64,000 nt of DNA from Vibrio sp. FE10 (GCF_030297155.1 NZ_AP028068.1:1860001-1924000), one strand, 5' to 3'; positions 18,470 to 27,264 are shown, counted from the first letter of the stretch. Program-made: numbers and translations. The notes: generated by a model from the letters alone, not told the origin.

Positions 18470-19927
18470 ATGAACTTCACACGTATTCATGCGTTGATGG
18501 TGTTGCTTTTATCGATCTTGATAACTGGCTGCGCCCAACCTTACCCCGATGTTGAACCTGACTTCGAAACGAACTGGCAAAGCACAGAACATCACGCTGA
18601 GGTGTACCTTATCCCGGCTGCGCCAGAAGCCTTCGCACGTCGTATCGAGCTTGTTCGCCAAGCACAACACTCTATTGATATGACCTACTTCTCTTGGGAG
18701 CGTGACACGCTTGGGTTGATGCTTCTAAACGAGCTAAAGCAAGCGGCGGATCGCGAGGTTCACGTCCGACTGATCCTAGATGACCTACTGGTTTTTAATG
18801 ATAAATGGCTAGCGGAATTGGACTCACAGCCCAATATTGAAATTCGACTGTTCAACCCGTTTGAATCACGTAAAGCGGGCTGGATTGGCCGAGCGTTCAA
18901 CTTCTCAACTCATCAAAAAAAACTGGATAATCGGCTTCACGAGAAGTACTTCAATGTCGATCATCACTCGATGATTTTAGGCGGAAGAAACATCGGCAAC
19001 GATTACTTTGGCTATAGCGATAATGCCAATTTCTTTGATATGGACGTTTTGTTTCGAGGTGACGTAATCGCGTCTTTCGACAACAATTACCAAGCTCTTT
19101 GGGACAGCCAATATGTAGTGCCAATTCAAGAGCGAATCAAAGTCAAAGAACAAGACCAATACAAAGCGTTTACCAAGGCAATAAATAAAGGTGAGAAGAA
19201 TAAAAAGTCGATCACTTTCGATGTCGAGCAACAGATACATCGCCTAAGCGAACCAAGGTTTATTAAAGCATCGGTAACGCCTTTATTTGATTCATTAGAC
19301 AAGCTCAATGACAACAAGCCCTACTTTCGTCAACGAACAGAACGCTTAATGACACAAAAAGTTCCGTCGCCTTCAAAAGCGGTGATTTCGACGCCCTATG
19401 TCGTTCCAAGCGATGATCAGTTTGTGTTTATCGATGCGTTAATACAGCAGCAAGCCGAAGTAACTTTAATTACGAACTCTTCAGCTTCTAATGATTCGGG
19501 CTTTATTCCTGCGTATTACGAAAAACACCGTGAGACTTTGTTAGATAAAGGCGTAAGTATCTACGAGTACAAAAGCCAAGCAATCAATGGTGATCACTAC
19601 TTTCATGTTGATACCTACTACCACAACAAAACAGTAATTTTAGATGAGCGTGTTACTTATATTGGATCATCCAACTTCGACCCAAGATCAGACTTTCTCA
19701 ACGTTGAGTTTGGTGTGCTGATTGAGAGTGAAGAGTTTGCGAAGCAAGTGACACACTACTTAACGTGTCAGAAAGAGGATTTGTTCTGGGCTGTGACGCG
19801 AGAACAATCAGGAGATACGATCTGGTCTTCAGGGGAACAAAAACAGACTAAGAACCCTAATTACAGTTCATGGAATAAATTGCCGGATTGGTTGTTTCGA
19901 AAAATGAATGGTGAGTTTGAGCTTTAG
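18470..19927 (+). CDS. Phospholipase D-like lipoprotein
   Basis: Starting at ATG 18470 gives a lipoprotein signal with lipobox LITGC (Cys21); the in-frame upstream start at 18425 would spoil it. The 485-residue protein has two PLD domains, each with a complete HxK(x4)D motif: H157/K159/D164 and H385/K387/D392, the second followed by GSSNFDPRS. Such proteins cleave or transfer phosphodiester bonds, as in phospholipase D or cardiolipin synthase; its substrate here is unknown. Gln at +3 and Ala at +2 after the Cys favour outer membrane sorting. It is last in the group with the barrel protein and the pseudoesterase, and a terminator follows. Confidence 0.85.
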   Translation: MNFTRIHALMVLLLSILITGCAQPYPDVEPDFETNWQSTEHHAEVYLIPAAPEAFARRIELVRQAQHSIDMTYFSWERDTLGLMLLNELKQAADREVHVRLILDDLLVFNDKWLAELDSQPNIEIRLFNPFESRKAGWIGRAFNFSTHQKKLDNRLHEKYFNVDHHSMILGGRNIGNDYFGYSDNANFFDMDVLFRGDVIASFDNNYQALWDSQYVVPIQERIKVKEQDQYKAFTKAINKGEKNKKSITFDVEQQIHRLSEPRFIKASVTPLFDSLDKLNDNKPYFRQRTERLMTQKVPSPSKAVISTPYVVPSDDQFVFIDALIQQQAEVTLITNSSASNDSGFIPAYYEKHRETLLDKGVSIYEYKSQAINGDHYFHVDTYYHNKTVILDERVTYIGSSNFDPRSDFLNVEFGVLIESEEFAKQVTHYLTCQKEDLFWAVTREQSGDTIWSSGEQKQTKNPNYSSWNKLPDWLFRKMNGEFEL

Positions 19928-19945
19928 TTTTCACCAATCCAAATG

Positions 19946-19976
19946 CAAAAAAGCCGCGTAATTTCGCGGCTTTTTC
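19946..19976. terminator. Bidirectional terminator between the PLD gene and the racemase gene
   Basis: AAAAAAGCCGCG and CGCGGCTTTTT form a stem around TAATTT. A runs on the left and T on the right allow use from both sides; it lies between converging genes. Confidence 0.9.
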
Positions 19977-20001
19977 ATGTTTCAAATACACGTATGTGAG
20001 C

Positions 20002-20883
20002 TTACAAACGGAAGGTCATCGCTCTCTTGGCTACGTAGTTCACCATATCTAACGTTGTGTAAATCGAATCGACATCGTTAATGTCGTAATCAAGATGGTC
20101 ACGTTCAACATACTGTTCTGCTAATCGATAGATATCAACGACACGTTCTGCAACAGCTTCCATTGGGTCAATAAAAGTAAGTGCTGGAAATGCAGTTTCA
20201 AGCTGCTTTCTAACCAGAGGAAGTTCAGTGCACCCCAGAATGACCGTATCAACGCCCTTCTCTACGATGCTTTGAACCGCAACAGAAAGAAGTGCCGCAT
20301 TACGGTCAAACTCGCCCGCTTTAATGCCGTTGGTTTCTCGGATTGCTTGCCCACATGCGGTCATCTCGCCCGTCACTTCCCCATAGATAGCGCTATGTAC
20401 ATTATGTTCTTGCTCAAAAGCATCTGGCTTAACGAATACGAGATTGGCGTCAGTTAGGTAACGGTCATAGATTCCCGAGTTGTATGTGCCGTTGGTGCAT
20501 AAAATACCGACAATAGATTCAGGATTCTGCTCTTTAATTTGATCAACCGTGGTTTGAAGCATATCGACGATATAAACATTGGTATGTTTTTGAACTTCTG
20601 GTCTGAAATAATGAGCGGTGTTGCAGGTCATAACGCCAAATTGAACATTGGCGTGTTCTAAAATGCACGCTGATTCAATCAACTCTGGGACAGGGTCGAT
20701 ACCGCCTTCGTTTATTGCTTCAGAGCGATCTGGGATATCTGAATTTTTAACCACAATCATGGCCATGTGGTCTTGGTCTTTAAGCGCGCCGTGTTCAATC
20801 TCTTTTTTAGCAACGATATCTTGGAACAGAGCATCCGCTTCTGGGCCCATATTACCAAATACACCGAATCGTACCTTTTTCAT
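20002..20883 (-). CDS. Aspartate/glutamate racemase family protein
   Basis: The start is the ATG at 20883, giving MKKVRFGVFGNMGPEA; the 27 extra residues in the open frame upstream look non-coding. The 293-residue protein shows the two catalytic Cys of the family: C87 in MTCNTAH and C218 in LGCTELPL. PLP-independent racemases of this fold interconvert L- and D-aspartate (or glutamate) using this Cys pair. The RSEAINEGG segment also fits aspartate racemase. A motif 60-85 bases upstream closely matches one before aspT, linking it to the aspartate genes about 10 kb away. Confidence 0.85.
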   Translation of the reverse strand: MKKVRFGVFGNMGPEADALFQDIVAKKEIEHGALKDQDHMAMIVVKNSDIPDRSEAINEGGIDPVPELIESACILEHANVQFGVMTCNTAHYFRPEVQKHTNVYIVDMLQTTVDQIKEQNPESIVGILCTNGTYNSGIYDRYLTDANLVFVKPDAFEQEHNVHSAIYGEVTGEMTACGQAIRETNGIKAGEFDRNAALLSVAVQSIVEKGVDTVILGCTELPLVRKQLETAFPALTFIDPMEAVAERVVDIYRLAEQYVERDHLDYDINDVDSIYTTLDMVNYVAKRAMTFRL

Positions 20884-20942
20884 TGTTTTTACCTTTGTGT
20901 TTGCTAGAGCACAAAGGTTATTACGCTCTGTCGATTTGCTTG

Positions 20943-20968
20943 AATCCCATTGGATGGATCGCATCCTC
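20943..20968. promoter_or_regulatory. Putative operator, copy B (racemase side)
   Basis: It reads AATCCCATT, G, GATGGATC, GC, ATCCTC on the plus strand and continues GTAAGCG. It matches copy A (11246) over the left part and copy C (11486) over the right part. GGATG and CATCC form an inverted repeat with a 5-base centre. Confidence 0.5.
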
Positions 20969-20994
20969 GTAAGCGCTTACACAACGTACAAATA

Positions 20995-22701
20995 TTAGAA
21001 CTGAGTGCCTAAGGAAAAATGAATACGAAACTCATCGCCTTCAGGGGCATCTAAACCGTAAGCAAAATCGAGTTTTATAGGCACAAATTGTGAATTCCAA
21101 ATCAGGCTAAGGCCTGTGCCGCGCTTCCAATTCGCTTCGTCATCAAACGCATCACCAACATCGAGAAACGCGCCCATCCAAATTGACCGATAAACCTGAT
21201 GTTGATATTCAAGCCCTGCCGTTAGCATGTAACGCGCGCCTGTTAATTCACCGTTCTCATCTTTCGGAGAAATCGATTCATAGCCATAGCCTCGTAAGCT
21301 CCCATCGCCACCAGCAAAGTAACGCAGTGATGAAGGTACATCCGACAACGATTTAGCTATGTTAATGCCAACGTTTGAACGGAAATGGAGCTTCTGGCTT
21401 TCGCTAATATCCCAAGAAAGCACGCTGCTTCCTTCCAACCGCAACAGCCTAGAATCAGAGAACAAACTAGGGTCAGAATACTCAACAGAGTAGATGTGTC
21501 GATGACTAAGTTCCAATTGATCATTTTTACGATCAACCTGAGAAAAACTGATTCCCGGTAACAATAATTGCGATTGATCTTCCTCAGAGGCCTGACGGTA
21601 CTGTTCGTGCAAGTATTTGACATAAATAGTGCTTTGCCAATCGCTGTCTAATTGCCAGTAACGTTCGAACTTAAGATCGTTTGAAAAGCTATTGGTGTCT
21701 CGATGATCAATTCGTTTCGATTCAAACTGAATACCAAAATAATCGGTGGTCACTTTCTCTGTTGGGATTTTGTACCCCAGTTGCAGTGATTGCTCTTGTT
21801 CAGACAAATACGTCTGTGTTTCAAAGCTGTGTCCTCTTCGGTTATACCAAGGCTTTGACCAATTTAAAGACGCTCTTAAACCGAGATCGGTAGAATAACC
21901 CCCACCCACCTGCACAATGTCGCGAGAGCTTGGGTCAGCAATGATTTCGATTGGCACTTCTAGATTGTCATCAAGGTGGTTAAAGTCACCATGCACAACG
22001 ACACTGCGAAACCACTGAGTTTCAAACAAGTCAGACTGCAGCTCACCCAACTTGATGGTGTCAAATTCGTCACCTTGCTTGAATGTTGGAATTTTATCGA
22101 TACGAGTAGCTTCAACACCATCATCAGGAATGCTGATAGCGCCAAACTTATAGCGTGGGCCACTAGAAAAATGCAAGTGAATGTTGGCGATGTTTTCGCT
22201 AGGAACCACTTCAATCTTAGACTCGACAAACCTACCGTCAAAATAGCCTTTACGCTTTGCCAAAGACAAAATCGCCCGTTTAGTTTGGTCGTATTCTTGG
22301 TGAGATAATGGTGAGCCTGAATCTAACTTACTTTGCGTGAGTATTTTGATGAATTCTTCATCTTTACTCGCTTCACCTGTGACTTTTACAACCGATTCTG
22401 CAATGTTCATGACAGGGCCAGAATCGACGTTCAAGGTGAGGTTATCAGTGTCATCAAGTTCGATATCTATCTGAGAATGATAGTAGCCATAAGGGTTGAG
22501 CGCGTCTTGAACCCGTTTCAATAACTTAGTATGGGATAGCTGGGAAGCTGGGACATCAACCAAAGGTTTTAAGTATAACTCTACATTTTCAGTGAGAGTT
22601 TTGTTCAGCCCTTTAACCTTGAAGTCTGCACCTATCGCAGCGCGGTGAGTAACCATAAAGAGTGAAGCTGCCAGTATTACTTGTTTAATCGAGGTCTTCA
22701 C
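20995..22701 (-). CDS. tamA: TamA-like Omp85 outer membrane assembly protein
   Basis: GTG 22701 is preferred because it opens directly into a signal peptide (KTSIKQVILAASLFMV...GA); a TTG at 22743 is the alternative. The 568-residue protein has three POTRA-like repeats (about 25-250, with LNPYGYYHSQIDIE, AKRKGYFDGRF and LFETQWFRSV) and a C-terminal 16-strand barrel (about 260-568) with GLRASLNWSKPW, a RGYG motif in GGDGSLRGYGYESI, and terminal TQF. TamA normally works with the inner membrane protein TamB to insert outer membrane proteins, and tamB usually follows directly. Here the next gene is a racemase and no tamB is in the window. Confidence 0.8.
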   Translation of the reverse strand: MKTSIKQVILAASLFMVTHRAAIGADFKVKGLNKTLTENVELYLKPLVDVPASQLSHTKLLKRVQDALNPYGYYHSQIDIELDDTDNLTLNVDSGPVMNIAESVVKVTGEASKDEEFIKILTQSKLDSGSPLSHQEYDQTKRAILSLAKRKGYFDGRFVESKIEVVPSENIANIHLHFSSGPRYKFGAISIPDDGVEATRIDKIPTFKQGDEFDTIKLGELQSDLFETQWFRSVVVHGDFNHLDDNLEVPIEIIADPSSRDIVQVGGGYSTDLGLRASLNWSKPWYNRRGHSFETQTYLSEQEQSLQLGYKIPTEKVTTDYFGIQFESKRIDHRDTNSFSNDLKFERYWQLDSDWQSTIYVKYLHEQYRQASEEDQSQLLLPGISFSQVDRKNDQLELSHRHIYSVEYSDPSLFSDSRLLRLEGSSVLSWDISESQKLHFRSNVGINIAKSLSDVPSSLRYFAGGDGSLRGYGYESISPKDENGELTGARYMLTAGLEYQHQVYRSIWMGAFLDVGDAFDDEANWKRGTGLSLIWNSQFVPIKLDFAYGLDAPEGDEFRIHFSLGTQF

Positions 22702-22864
22702 GCCGTTACCCAGTTGCTCAAAACCCGAATAGATTATGAGCAAAGTGTGAAATCGCTGAATCTCTTATGGAGGACGTCATCCTACGAACTAACGTGTATT
22801 CACACTTTAAACATAAGTTCAGTCGTTCATTCGCCAATTACATCTCTTTATCTAACAGACACAA

Positions 22865-22890
22865 AAAAGGCGCAATTAAGCGCCTTTAAA
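22865..22890 (-). terminator. Terminator of the DEAD-box helicase gene
   Basis: AAAGGCGC and GCGCCTTT pair around TTAAT. On the minus strand TTTTTTGTG follows. Confidence 0.85.
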
Positions 22891-22914
22891 AAATCTATTT
22901 TTACCGATTCAATA

Positions 22915-24201
22915 TCAGTTGTTTCGCAACCAAACATCTTGGTTTTTAGGTACTTTCTTCTTTTTCTTTTTACCTGTGCCTGCCGGTGGTGCAACGGGTT
23001 TCAATGCAGCAACAAGTTCAGCAGTTGCTTCTTCATCCACTTCAAAGCCTTCGATTTGCTCACGCTCAAGACGAATCTTGTTCTTCTTCTCGATGATTGT
23101 GAAGTGATGGTAGTCTTCGTGATCGATCAAAGATAATGCTAAACCAACCTCACCCGCACGACCGCTTCGGCCAATACGGTGCATGTAGTCTGATGGACTA
23201 CGCGGTAAATCAAAGTTGATTACTACTGGTAGTTTTTCGATATCCAGACCACGTGCCGCGATGTCTGTCGCGATCAGAACGTCGATCTCGCCAGATTTGA
23301 AATCTTCAAGGATACGAGTACGTGAACCCTGACCTTTATCACCGTGGAATACTTCTGCGATAATACCACGCTTGTAAAGCTTGTCTGCCAAGTGCTCACA
23401 GCTGTTCTTCGCATTAACGAAGATCAGAGCTTGTCGCCATTCGTGTTGTTGAATCAGGTGCGCTAACAAAGCTGTCTTGCGGCCTTTTTCAACTTCGAAT
23501 ACACGTTGAACCAATGTGCTTGCATTAGCACTTTGAAGTTGAACTTCAATTGGATCGTTCAGTAGTTCGTGAGTGAGCGTTTTAACTTGCTCAGGGAAAG
23601 TTGCAGAGAACAACAGAGTTTGCTTCTTGCTCGGCAATAGCTTCAAGATCGCATCGAGTTCTTCTGTAAAACCAAGGCTCAACATACGGTCAGCTTCATC
23701 AAGCACTAGCGTTTTAACTTTATCAAGCTTGATAGCGTTACTTGAGATCAGGTCAAGCAAACGACCCGGTGTTGCCACCAAGATATCTGTGCCGCCACGT
23801 AGCGCTTGCATCTGAGTGTTCACCGATACACCACCGAATACACAAACGGTTTTAATTGCACCGTTGAAATGCACGGCGTAAGACTTAACGCTATCGGCAA
23901 CTTGCTTAGCAAGCTCTCGTGTAGGAACCAAGATAAGGCCAGAAACATAGTTACCTTTGCCCGAACGACGGTCTAAAGGTGCATCTTCATGGATCTGCTG
24001 TAGCAGTGGAAGTGCAAATGCTGCGGTTTTACCTGAACCTGTATTTGCGCCTGCAATTAGGTCGCGTCCTGCTAACACACTTGGAATAACTTGCGCTTGG
24101 ATAGGCGTTGGCTGTTGGTATTCAAGCTCGGTTAGGCGAGCCATCAAAGGAGAAATTAAGCCAAGATCGGAGAAGTTGGTTGGTGCTGTGGTGTTAGTCA
24201 T
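22915..24201 (-). CDS. DEAD-box RNA helicase (RhlE-like)
   Basis: A 428-residue RNA helicase. Motifs in order: Q motif with PTPIQAQVIP, Walker A AGANTGSGKT, PTRELA, TPGRLLD, DEAD in VLDEADRML, SAT, a second domain with ATDIAARGLDIE, and HRIGRSGRAG. The C-terminal tail is short and basic (GKKKKKKVPKNQD). Such enzymes remodel RNA in ribosome assembly and mRNA decay, often in the cold. It is one of two DEAD-box genes in this window; they differ in tail and are 22 kb apart. It is monocistronic by spacing and terminator. Confidence 0.9.
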   Translation of the reverse strand: MTNTTAPTNFSDLGLISPLMARLTELEYQQPTPIQAQVIPSVLAGRDLIAGANTGSGKTAAFALPLLQQIHEDAPLDRRSGKGNYVSGLILVPTRELAKQVADSVKSYAVHFNGAIKTVCVFGGVSVNTQMQALRGGTDILVATPGRLLDLISSNAIKLDKVKTLVLDEADRMLSLGFTEELDAILKLLPSKKQTLLFSATFPEQVKTLTHELLNDPIEVQLQSANASTLVQRVFEVEKGRKTALLAHLIQQHEWRQALIFVNAKNSCEHLADKLYKRGIIAEVFHGDKGQGSRTRILEDFKSGEIDVLIATDIAARGLDIEKLPVVINFDLPRSPSDYMHRIGRSGRAGEVGLALSLIDHEDYHHFTIIEKKNKIRLEREQIEGFEVDEEATAELVAALKPVAPPAGTGKKKKKKVPKNQDVWLRNN

Positions 24202-24447
24202 TAATTGCAGGAACTCAAAGCTAAAATAATAGCGCGCTATATTAACGTATTTCAGCAGTATTACGTAACTAAATCGCCCCTTTATCCCTTGTTTCAGTAG
24301 TTAAGCCCCTTCAAAACAAGCAAGAGATGAATCAATCGGTGTTAGAAGTGCTCTAATCATCGTCTCAGCTTCATCTCTATATGTTTATCTCATTGGATTA
24401 CCAAGCTTGTAACACGGTTGCTCTTGTAAAACGGTCATCCTTGCAAT

Positions 24448-25188
24448 TTAGTTCAACCACCCTGCGACCGTTTGTTCGGGCGCATACGAGTTAGGTGCGG
24501 TTAACCATACGGCTACTGCATCTGGCGTGGCGACTAATGGATCAAAATCGACATTGAATTGCCATTTGGATTCACCACGTTGGTAACCATCGTAAACCAC
24601 CACAAAATCATGCTCGAGTTTCTTACCTCTGTTTTCTCCCGCTTTAACGCTAGTGACTTCATTCATCGCTAACAAGGTAATATGAGCGACATAATCCCCT
24701 TTGCCTTCGTAACTCACGCTGAACGTATCGCCCTTATGATTCACCGTTAGCTTAGGGTTACTTTGTTGTTGGAGCGAAGGGAGATTTCTATCGAGCCAGT
24801 TAAAGTAACCGCGCCACTCTTTTCCATCGACGATAAAGCCAGGAGTGTAAACGCCACTTGTTACCCCATAAGCTTTGTATAAGCGTTGCTTTTGACTGAA
24901 TGCCTTGCTGGCGAACTTGTCTCCCCATCCTAGGTAATCCCAGTAATCGACGTGATAAGCGAGCGGAATGACTTGTGTCCAGAGTTTTGGATGGTCTTCA
25001 AAAGTGCTGAGGTACTCATCAGCAGGTGGGCAACTCGAACAACCTTCAGAGGTGAACAGTTCGATAACCTGCGCAGGTTGACCTTCATTACTCCAGGTTT
25101 GTGCATTCGACACAGAAGAGTAAAAGCCGATCGGTAAGGCAAATAAACAGAGTTTAATCAATGGTGAGTTGCGTTTGGCGTGTGACAT
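24448..25188 (-). CDS. DUF1223 thioredoxin-like exported protein
   Basis: ATG 25188 is chosen: AAGGA lies 7 bases before it and a signal peptide (LIKLCLFALPIGFYSSVSNA) follows. The 246-residue protein has the DUF1223 pattern: VIELFTSEGCSSCPPAD with a redox-type C50-x2-C53, HVDYWDYLGWGDKFAS, and GVYTPGFIVDG...W. The fold is thioredoxin-like and the export signal places it in the periplasm; its substrate is not known. The gene stands alone, with no close partner on its strand. Confidence 0.85.
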   Translation of the reverse strand: MSHAKRNSPLIKLCLFALPIGFYSSVSNAQTWSNEGQPAQVIELFTSEGCSSCPPADEYLSTFEDHPKLWTQVIPLAYHVDYWDYLGWGDKFASKAFSQKQRLYKAYGVTSGVYTPGFIVDGKEWRGYFNWLDRNLPSLQQQSNPKLTVNHKGDTFSVSYEGKGDYVAHITLLAMNEVTSVKAGENRGKKLEHDFVVVYDGYQRGESKWQFNVDFDPLVATPDAVAVWLTAPNSYAPEQTVAGWLN

Positions 25189-25317
25189 ACCGTGATCCTT
25201 GTACGAAGCGAATTTACTGGCGCTCAAATACAGACCGTTATGCCTAAGTCTTTCTTTCAGGTGATGAGTCTCTTTCAGGTGCTTATTTTGCGAAGAGATA
25301 GAGTTTATTGCAGATAC

Positions 25318-25348
25318 AAAAACGCCAGCTTCAGAAGCTGGCGTTTTC
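25318..25348. terminator. Bidirectional terminator next to the 62-residue gene
   Basis: AACGCCAGCTT and AAGCTGGCGTT pair over 11 bp with a CAG-type loop. T-rich tails are present on both strands. Confidence 0.85.
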
Positions 25349-25382
25349 TTAAAATTCTATATTTTACATGTTAACGCTAAGA

Positions 25383-25571
25383 TTAACGGTTAATACCGAT
25401 ATCGCGTTGCATGTGACCAGATAGGTCGCTTGCGTAGTAACTACGTGGAGAGTTGTCTACGAAAAGAATATCGAAAATATGTGCAATCAATCCTTTGAAG
25501 TTAACCGAGTAGGTCTTCTTATCCATAGAGTTAGGAACAGCGATAGTATTCATTTGCATTGCTTGAGCCAT
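25383..25571 (-). CDS. Small protein with DUF1127-like C-terminus, 62 residues
   Basis: The 62-residue ORF has a strong ribosome site (GAGAGG 5 bases before ATG) and is followed by a terminator, so I take it as a real gene. Its last part, YYASDLSGHMQRDIGINR, resembles the end of DUF1127 proteins (typically a short helix ending in DIGL.R). The N-terminal half is not conserved in any pattern I know. DUF1127 proteins in other bacteria affect phosphate, carbon or RNA metabolism, but the match here is only to the tail. The function is open. Confidence 0.6.
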   Translation of the reverse strand: MAQAMQMNTIAVPNSMDKKTYSVNFKGLIAHIFDILFVDNSPRSYYASDLSGHMQRDIGINR

Positions 25572-25883
25572 GATTGCCTCTCTATAAATTTGTTTATGTG
25601 GTTCGTTCTGATGACAAGAATAATAGGTGATCTTTTGCAGGTTAAAAAATGACTAAAATTAGATGTTCGAATTAGTTTTTCTAATAAAACAAACCATTAA
25701 CAACCCTAGGAGATACATATGCACAATGGGTGCGTATAAATTCAATATGATGCAAAAATCATGCATTTAGTACAAATAACCCCCAAACAAAAGTGGCCAA
25801 TGTCACAGAAATTTTACATAAATAAATTTTCCACTTCATCGGCCACGCATCCCTTATCGAGTTTTCGATAAGTTATATTTGTT
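25572..25883. other. A/T-rich spacer with a hairpin after terC
   Basis: 312 bases. At 25853-25872, CTTATCGA and TCGATAAG form an 8-bp hairpin just after the TerC stop, without a minus-strand T run; it may still end or protect the terC transcript. The rest presumably holds the promoter of the 62-residue gene. No further ORF. Confidence 0.45.
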
Positions 25884-26885
25884 TTAATTTACTTGTTCAA
25901 TGTCTGGCTTCTTTGCATAAATCGACGCTATAACCGCAATCGTCATGGTAGAAATCAGCACCGCTAACGACCAATACGTTGGGATAGCCCATTCGCTGTC
26001 GACCAATAGCATTTTCACACCGATGAAGACCATGATGAACGCCAATGCTGGCTTCAAGTAGATGAACTTATCCATCATGCCTTGCAGCACAAAGTACAGA
26101 GAGCGAAGGCCAAGTAGCGCAAATACGTTTGCAGCAAGTACCAAGAACGGTTCTTGTGTCACCGCAAAGATAGCTGGGATAGAATCCAGAGCAAACATCA
26201 CGTCCATGACGGCAATCGCACCAATCACCAACATCATTGGAGTAAACGCCCATTTAACGCCCTGCTTAACCATTAATGCAGGACCATGGAAGTCCTCGGT
26301 GACAGGCATAATTTTACGAAGTAGCTTCTCAGGTAGTGTGTTAACACTCTCTTCTTCACCCTTGTCTAACGCCAGTTTGATACCAGTACCAATCAAGAAC
26401 GCCGCAAACACATAAAGCACCCAGTGGTATTCAGCCAACAGCTGAGCACCTAATGCGATCATAATTGCACGAAGCACCAATGCACCGATTACACCCCAAA
26501 GAAGCGCACGCGGTCTTAGATGCTCTGGAACTTGGTATTGAGCAAAGATCATCGCGAATACGAACAAGTTGTCTACGCTCAATGATTTTTCTAACAAGTA
26601 ACCCGTAATAAATGACACCGTTGCTTTTTGCGCGGTGTAGTCACTATTTGGAGCATAGATGTCCCAAAATAGGTAGATAGAACCTGCGAACAAGAACGCG
26701 AGAACAAACCAGAAAACGCTCCAAATTGCCGCTTTCTTAATGGTTACGCTGCCACCACGAGTTTGATAGATATCGATAGAGACGAGAATTACGGTCAGCA
26801 GGAAAAAGCCCACATAAGTCGTCATGATTGGCGATGAAAAAAAGGATTCACTATTGGTAGATAATAGAGATTGAGTTGAGTTCAT
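25884..26885 (-). CDS. TerC/Alx-family membrane protein
   Basis: ATG 26885 has an excellent ribosome site (GGAGGAATA ATG). The 333-residue protein has about nine transmembrane helices and TerC-family motifs: WFVLAFLFAG, TGYLLEKSLSVDNLFVF (the acidic LEKSLSVDN motif) and DVMFALDSIPAIFA. In E. coli the homologue Alx is pH- and Mn2+-responsive and is linked to manganese export. The leader here carries a yybP-ykoY element, the same regulatory class as E. coli alx, which supports an Mn2+-related role. The long leader and single-gene layout point to control mainly at the RNA level. Confidence 0.9.
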   Translation of the reverse strand: MNSTQSLLSTNSESFFSSPIMTTYVGFFLLTVILVSIDIYQTRGGSVTIKKAAIWSVFWFVLAFLFAGSIYLFWDIYAPNSDYTAQKATVSFITGYLLEKSLSVDNLFVFAMIFAQYQVPEHLRPRALLWGVIGALVLRAIMIALGAQLLAEYHWVLYVFAAFLIGTGIKLALDKGEEESVNTLPEKLLRKIMPVTEDFHGPALMVKQGVKWAFTPMMLVIGAIAVMDVMFALDSIPAIFAVTQEPFLVLAANVFALLGLRSLYFVLQGMMDKFIYLKPALAFIMVFIGVKMLLVDSEWAIPTYWSLAVLISTMTIAVIASIYAKKPDIEQVN

Positions 26886-26889
26886 TATT

Positions 26890-27080
26890 CCTCCGGGCGG
26901 AAGAACTGTACAAAGACCTTCCGCAAACAAAGCATATCAAGCTCCATTACGGATCTTGACTGTGATTGCGTTGGTCTCGTTGAAGTGAAATATGGGATTT
27001 CACCTTTACATACCGGATAGACTCTTGGCCTAACGAGATGACGATATGTAAACTTGCGCTAACTACTCCCCAAACGCGTG
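26890..27080 (-). ncRNA. yybP-ykoY (Mn2+-sensing) riboswitch leader of terC/alx
   Basis: On the minus strand the leader contains the hallmark loop sequence GGGGAGTAG (plus-strand 27063-27071). Downstream are a hairpin GGTGAAAT/ATTTCACT and then CAACGAGACC (plus-strand 26973-26982), the second conserved part. Nearer the gene, GCGGAAG and CTTCCGC form a strong stem that ends right beside the GGAGG ribosome site, a likely expression-platform hairpin. The arrangement matches the pH/Mn2+-responsive leader of E. coli alx. Exact boundaries were not computed. Confidence 0.85.
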
Positions 27081-27081
27081 G

Positions 27082-27110
27082 ATAATATTCCCCTATTTAT
27101 GTTTCGTCTA
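27082..27110 (-). promoter_or_regulatory. Candidate promoter for the riboswitch-terC transcript
   Basis: On the minus strand TAGACG, 17 bases, then TATTAT, placed so that transcription would start just before the GGGGAGTAG element. Confidence 0.5.
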
Positions 27111-27131
27111 GATAAATTTGTTCTAAAAAAG

Positions 27132-27156
27132 AAAAAAGGAGCAAAAGCCCCTTTTT
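27132..27156 (-). terminator. Terminator after the 31-residue microprotein gene
   Basis: AAAAAGGGGC and GCTCCTTTTT pair (one mismatch) around TTTT on the minus strand, followed by further T. It lies 110 bases after the microprotein stop and just upstream of the terC promoter. Confidence 0.75.
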
Positions 27157-27264
27157 CTATTACCGCTGTTTTATCAAAATGACACACACATTGATTCTAA
27201 GAATACCACTCACCTGTTCACCCTGGGTGAATGCTCAGTGATATTTGAAACGAATGATATTCAC

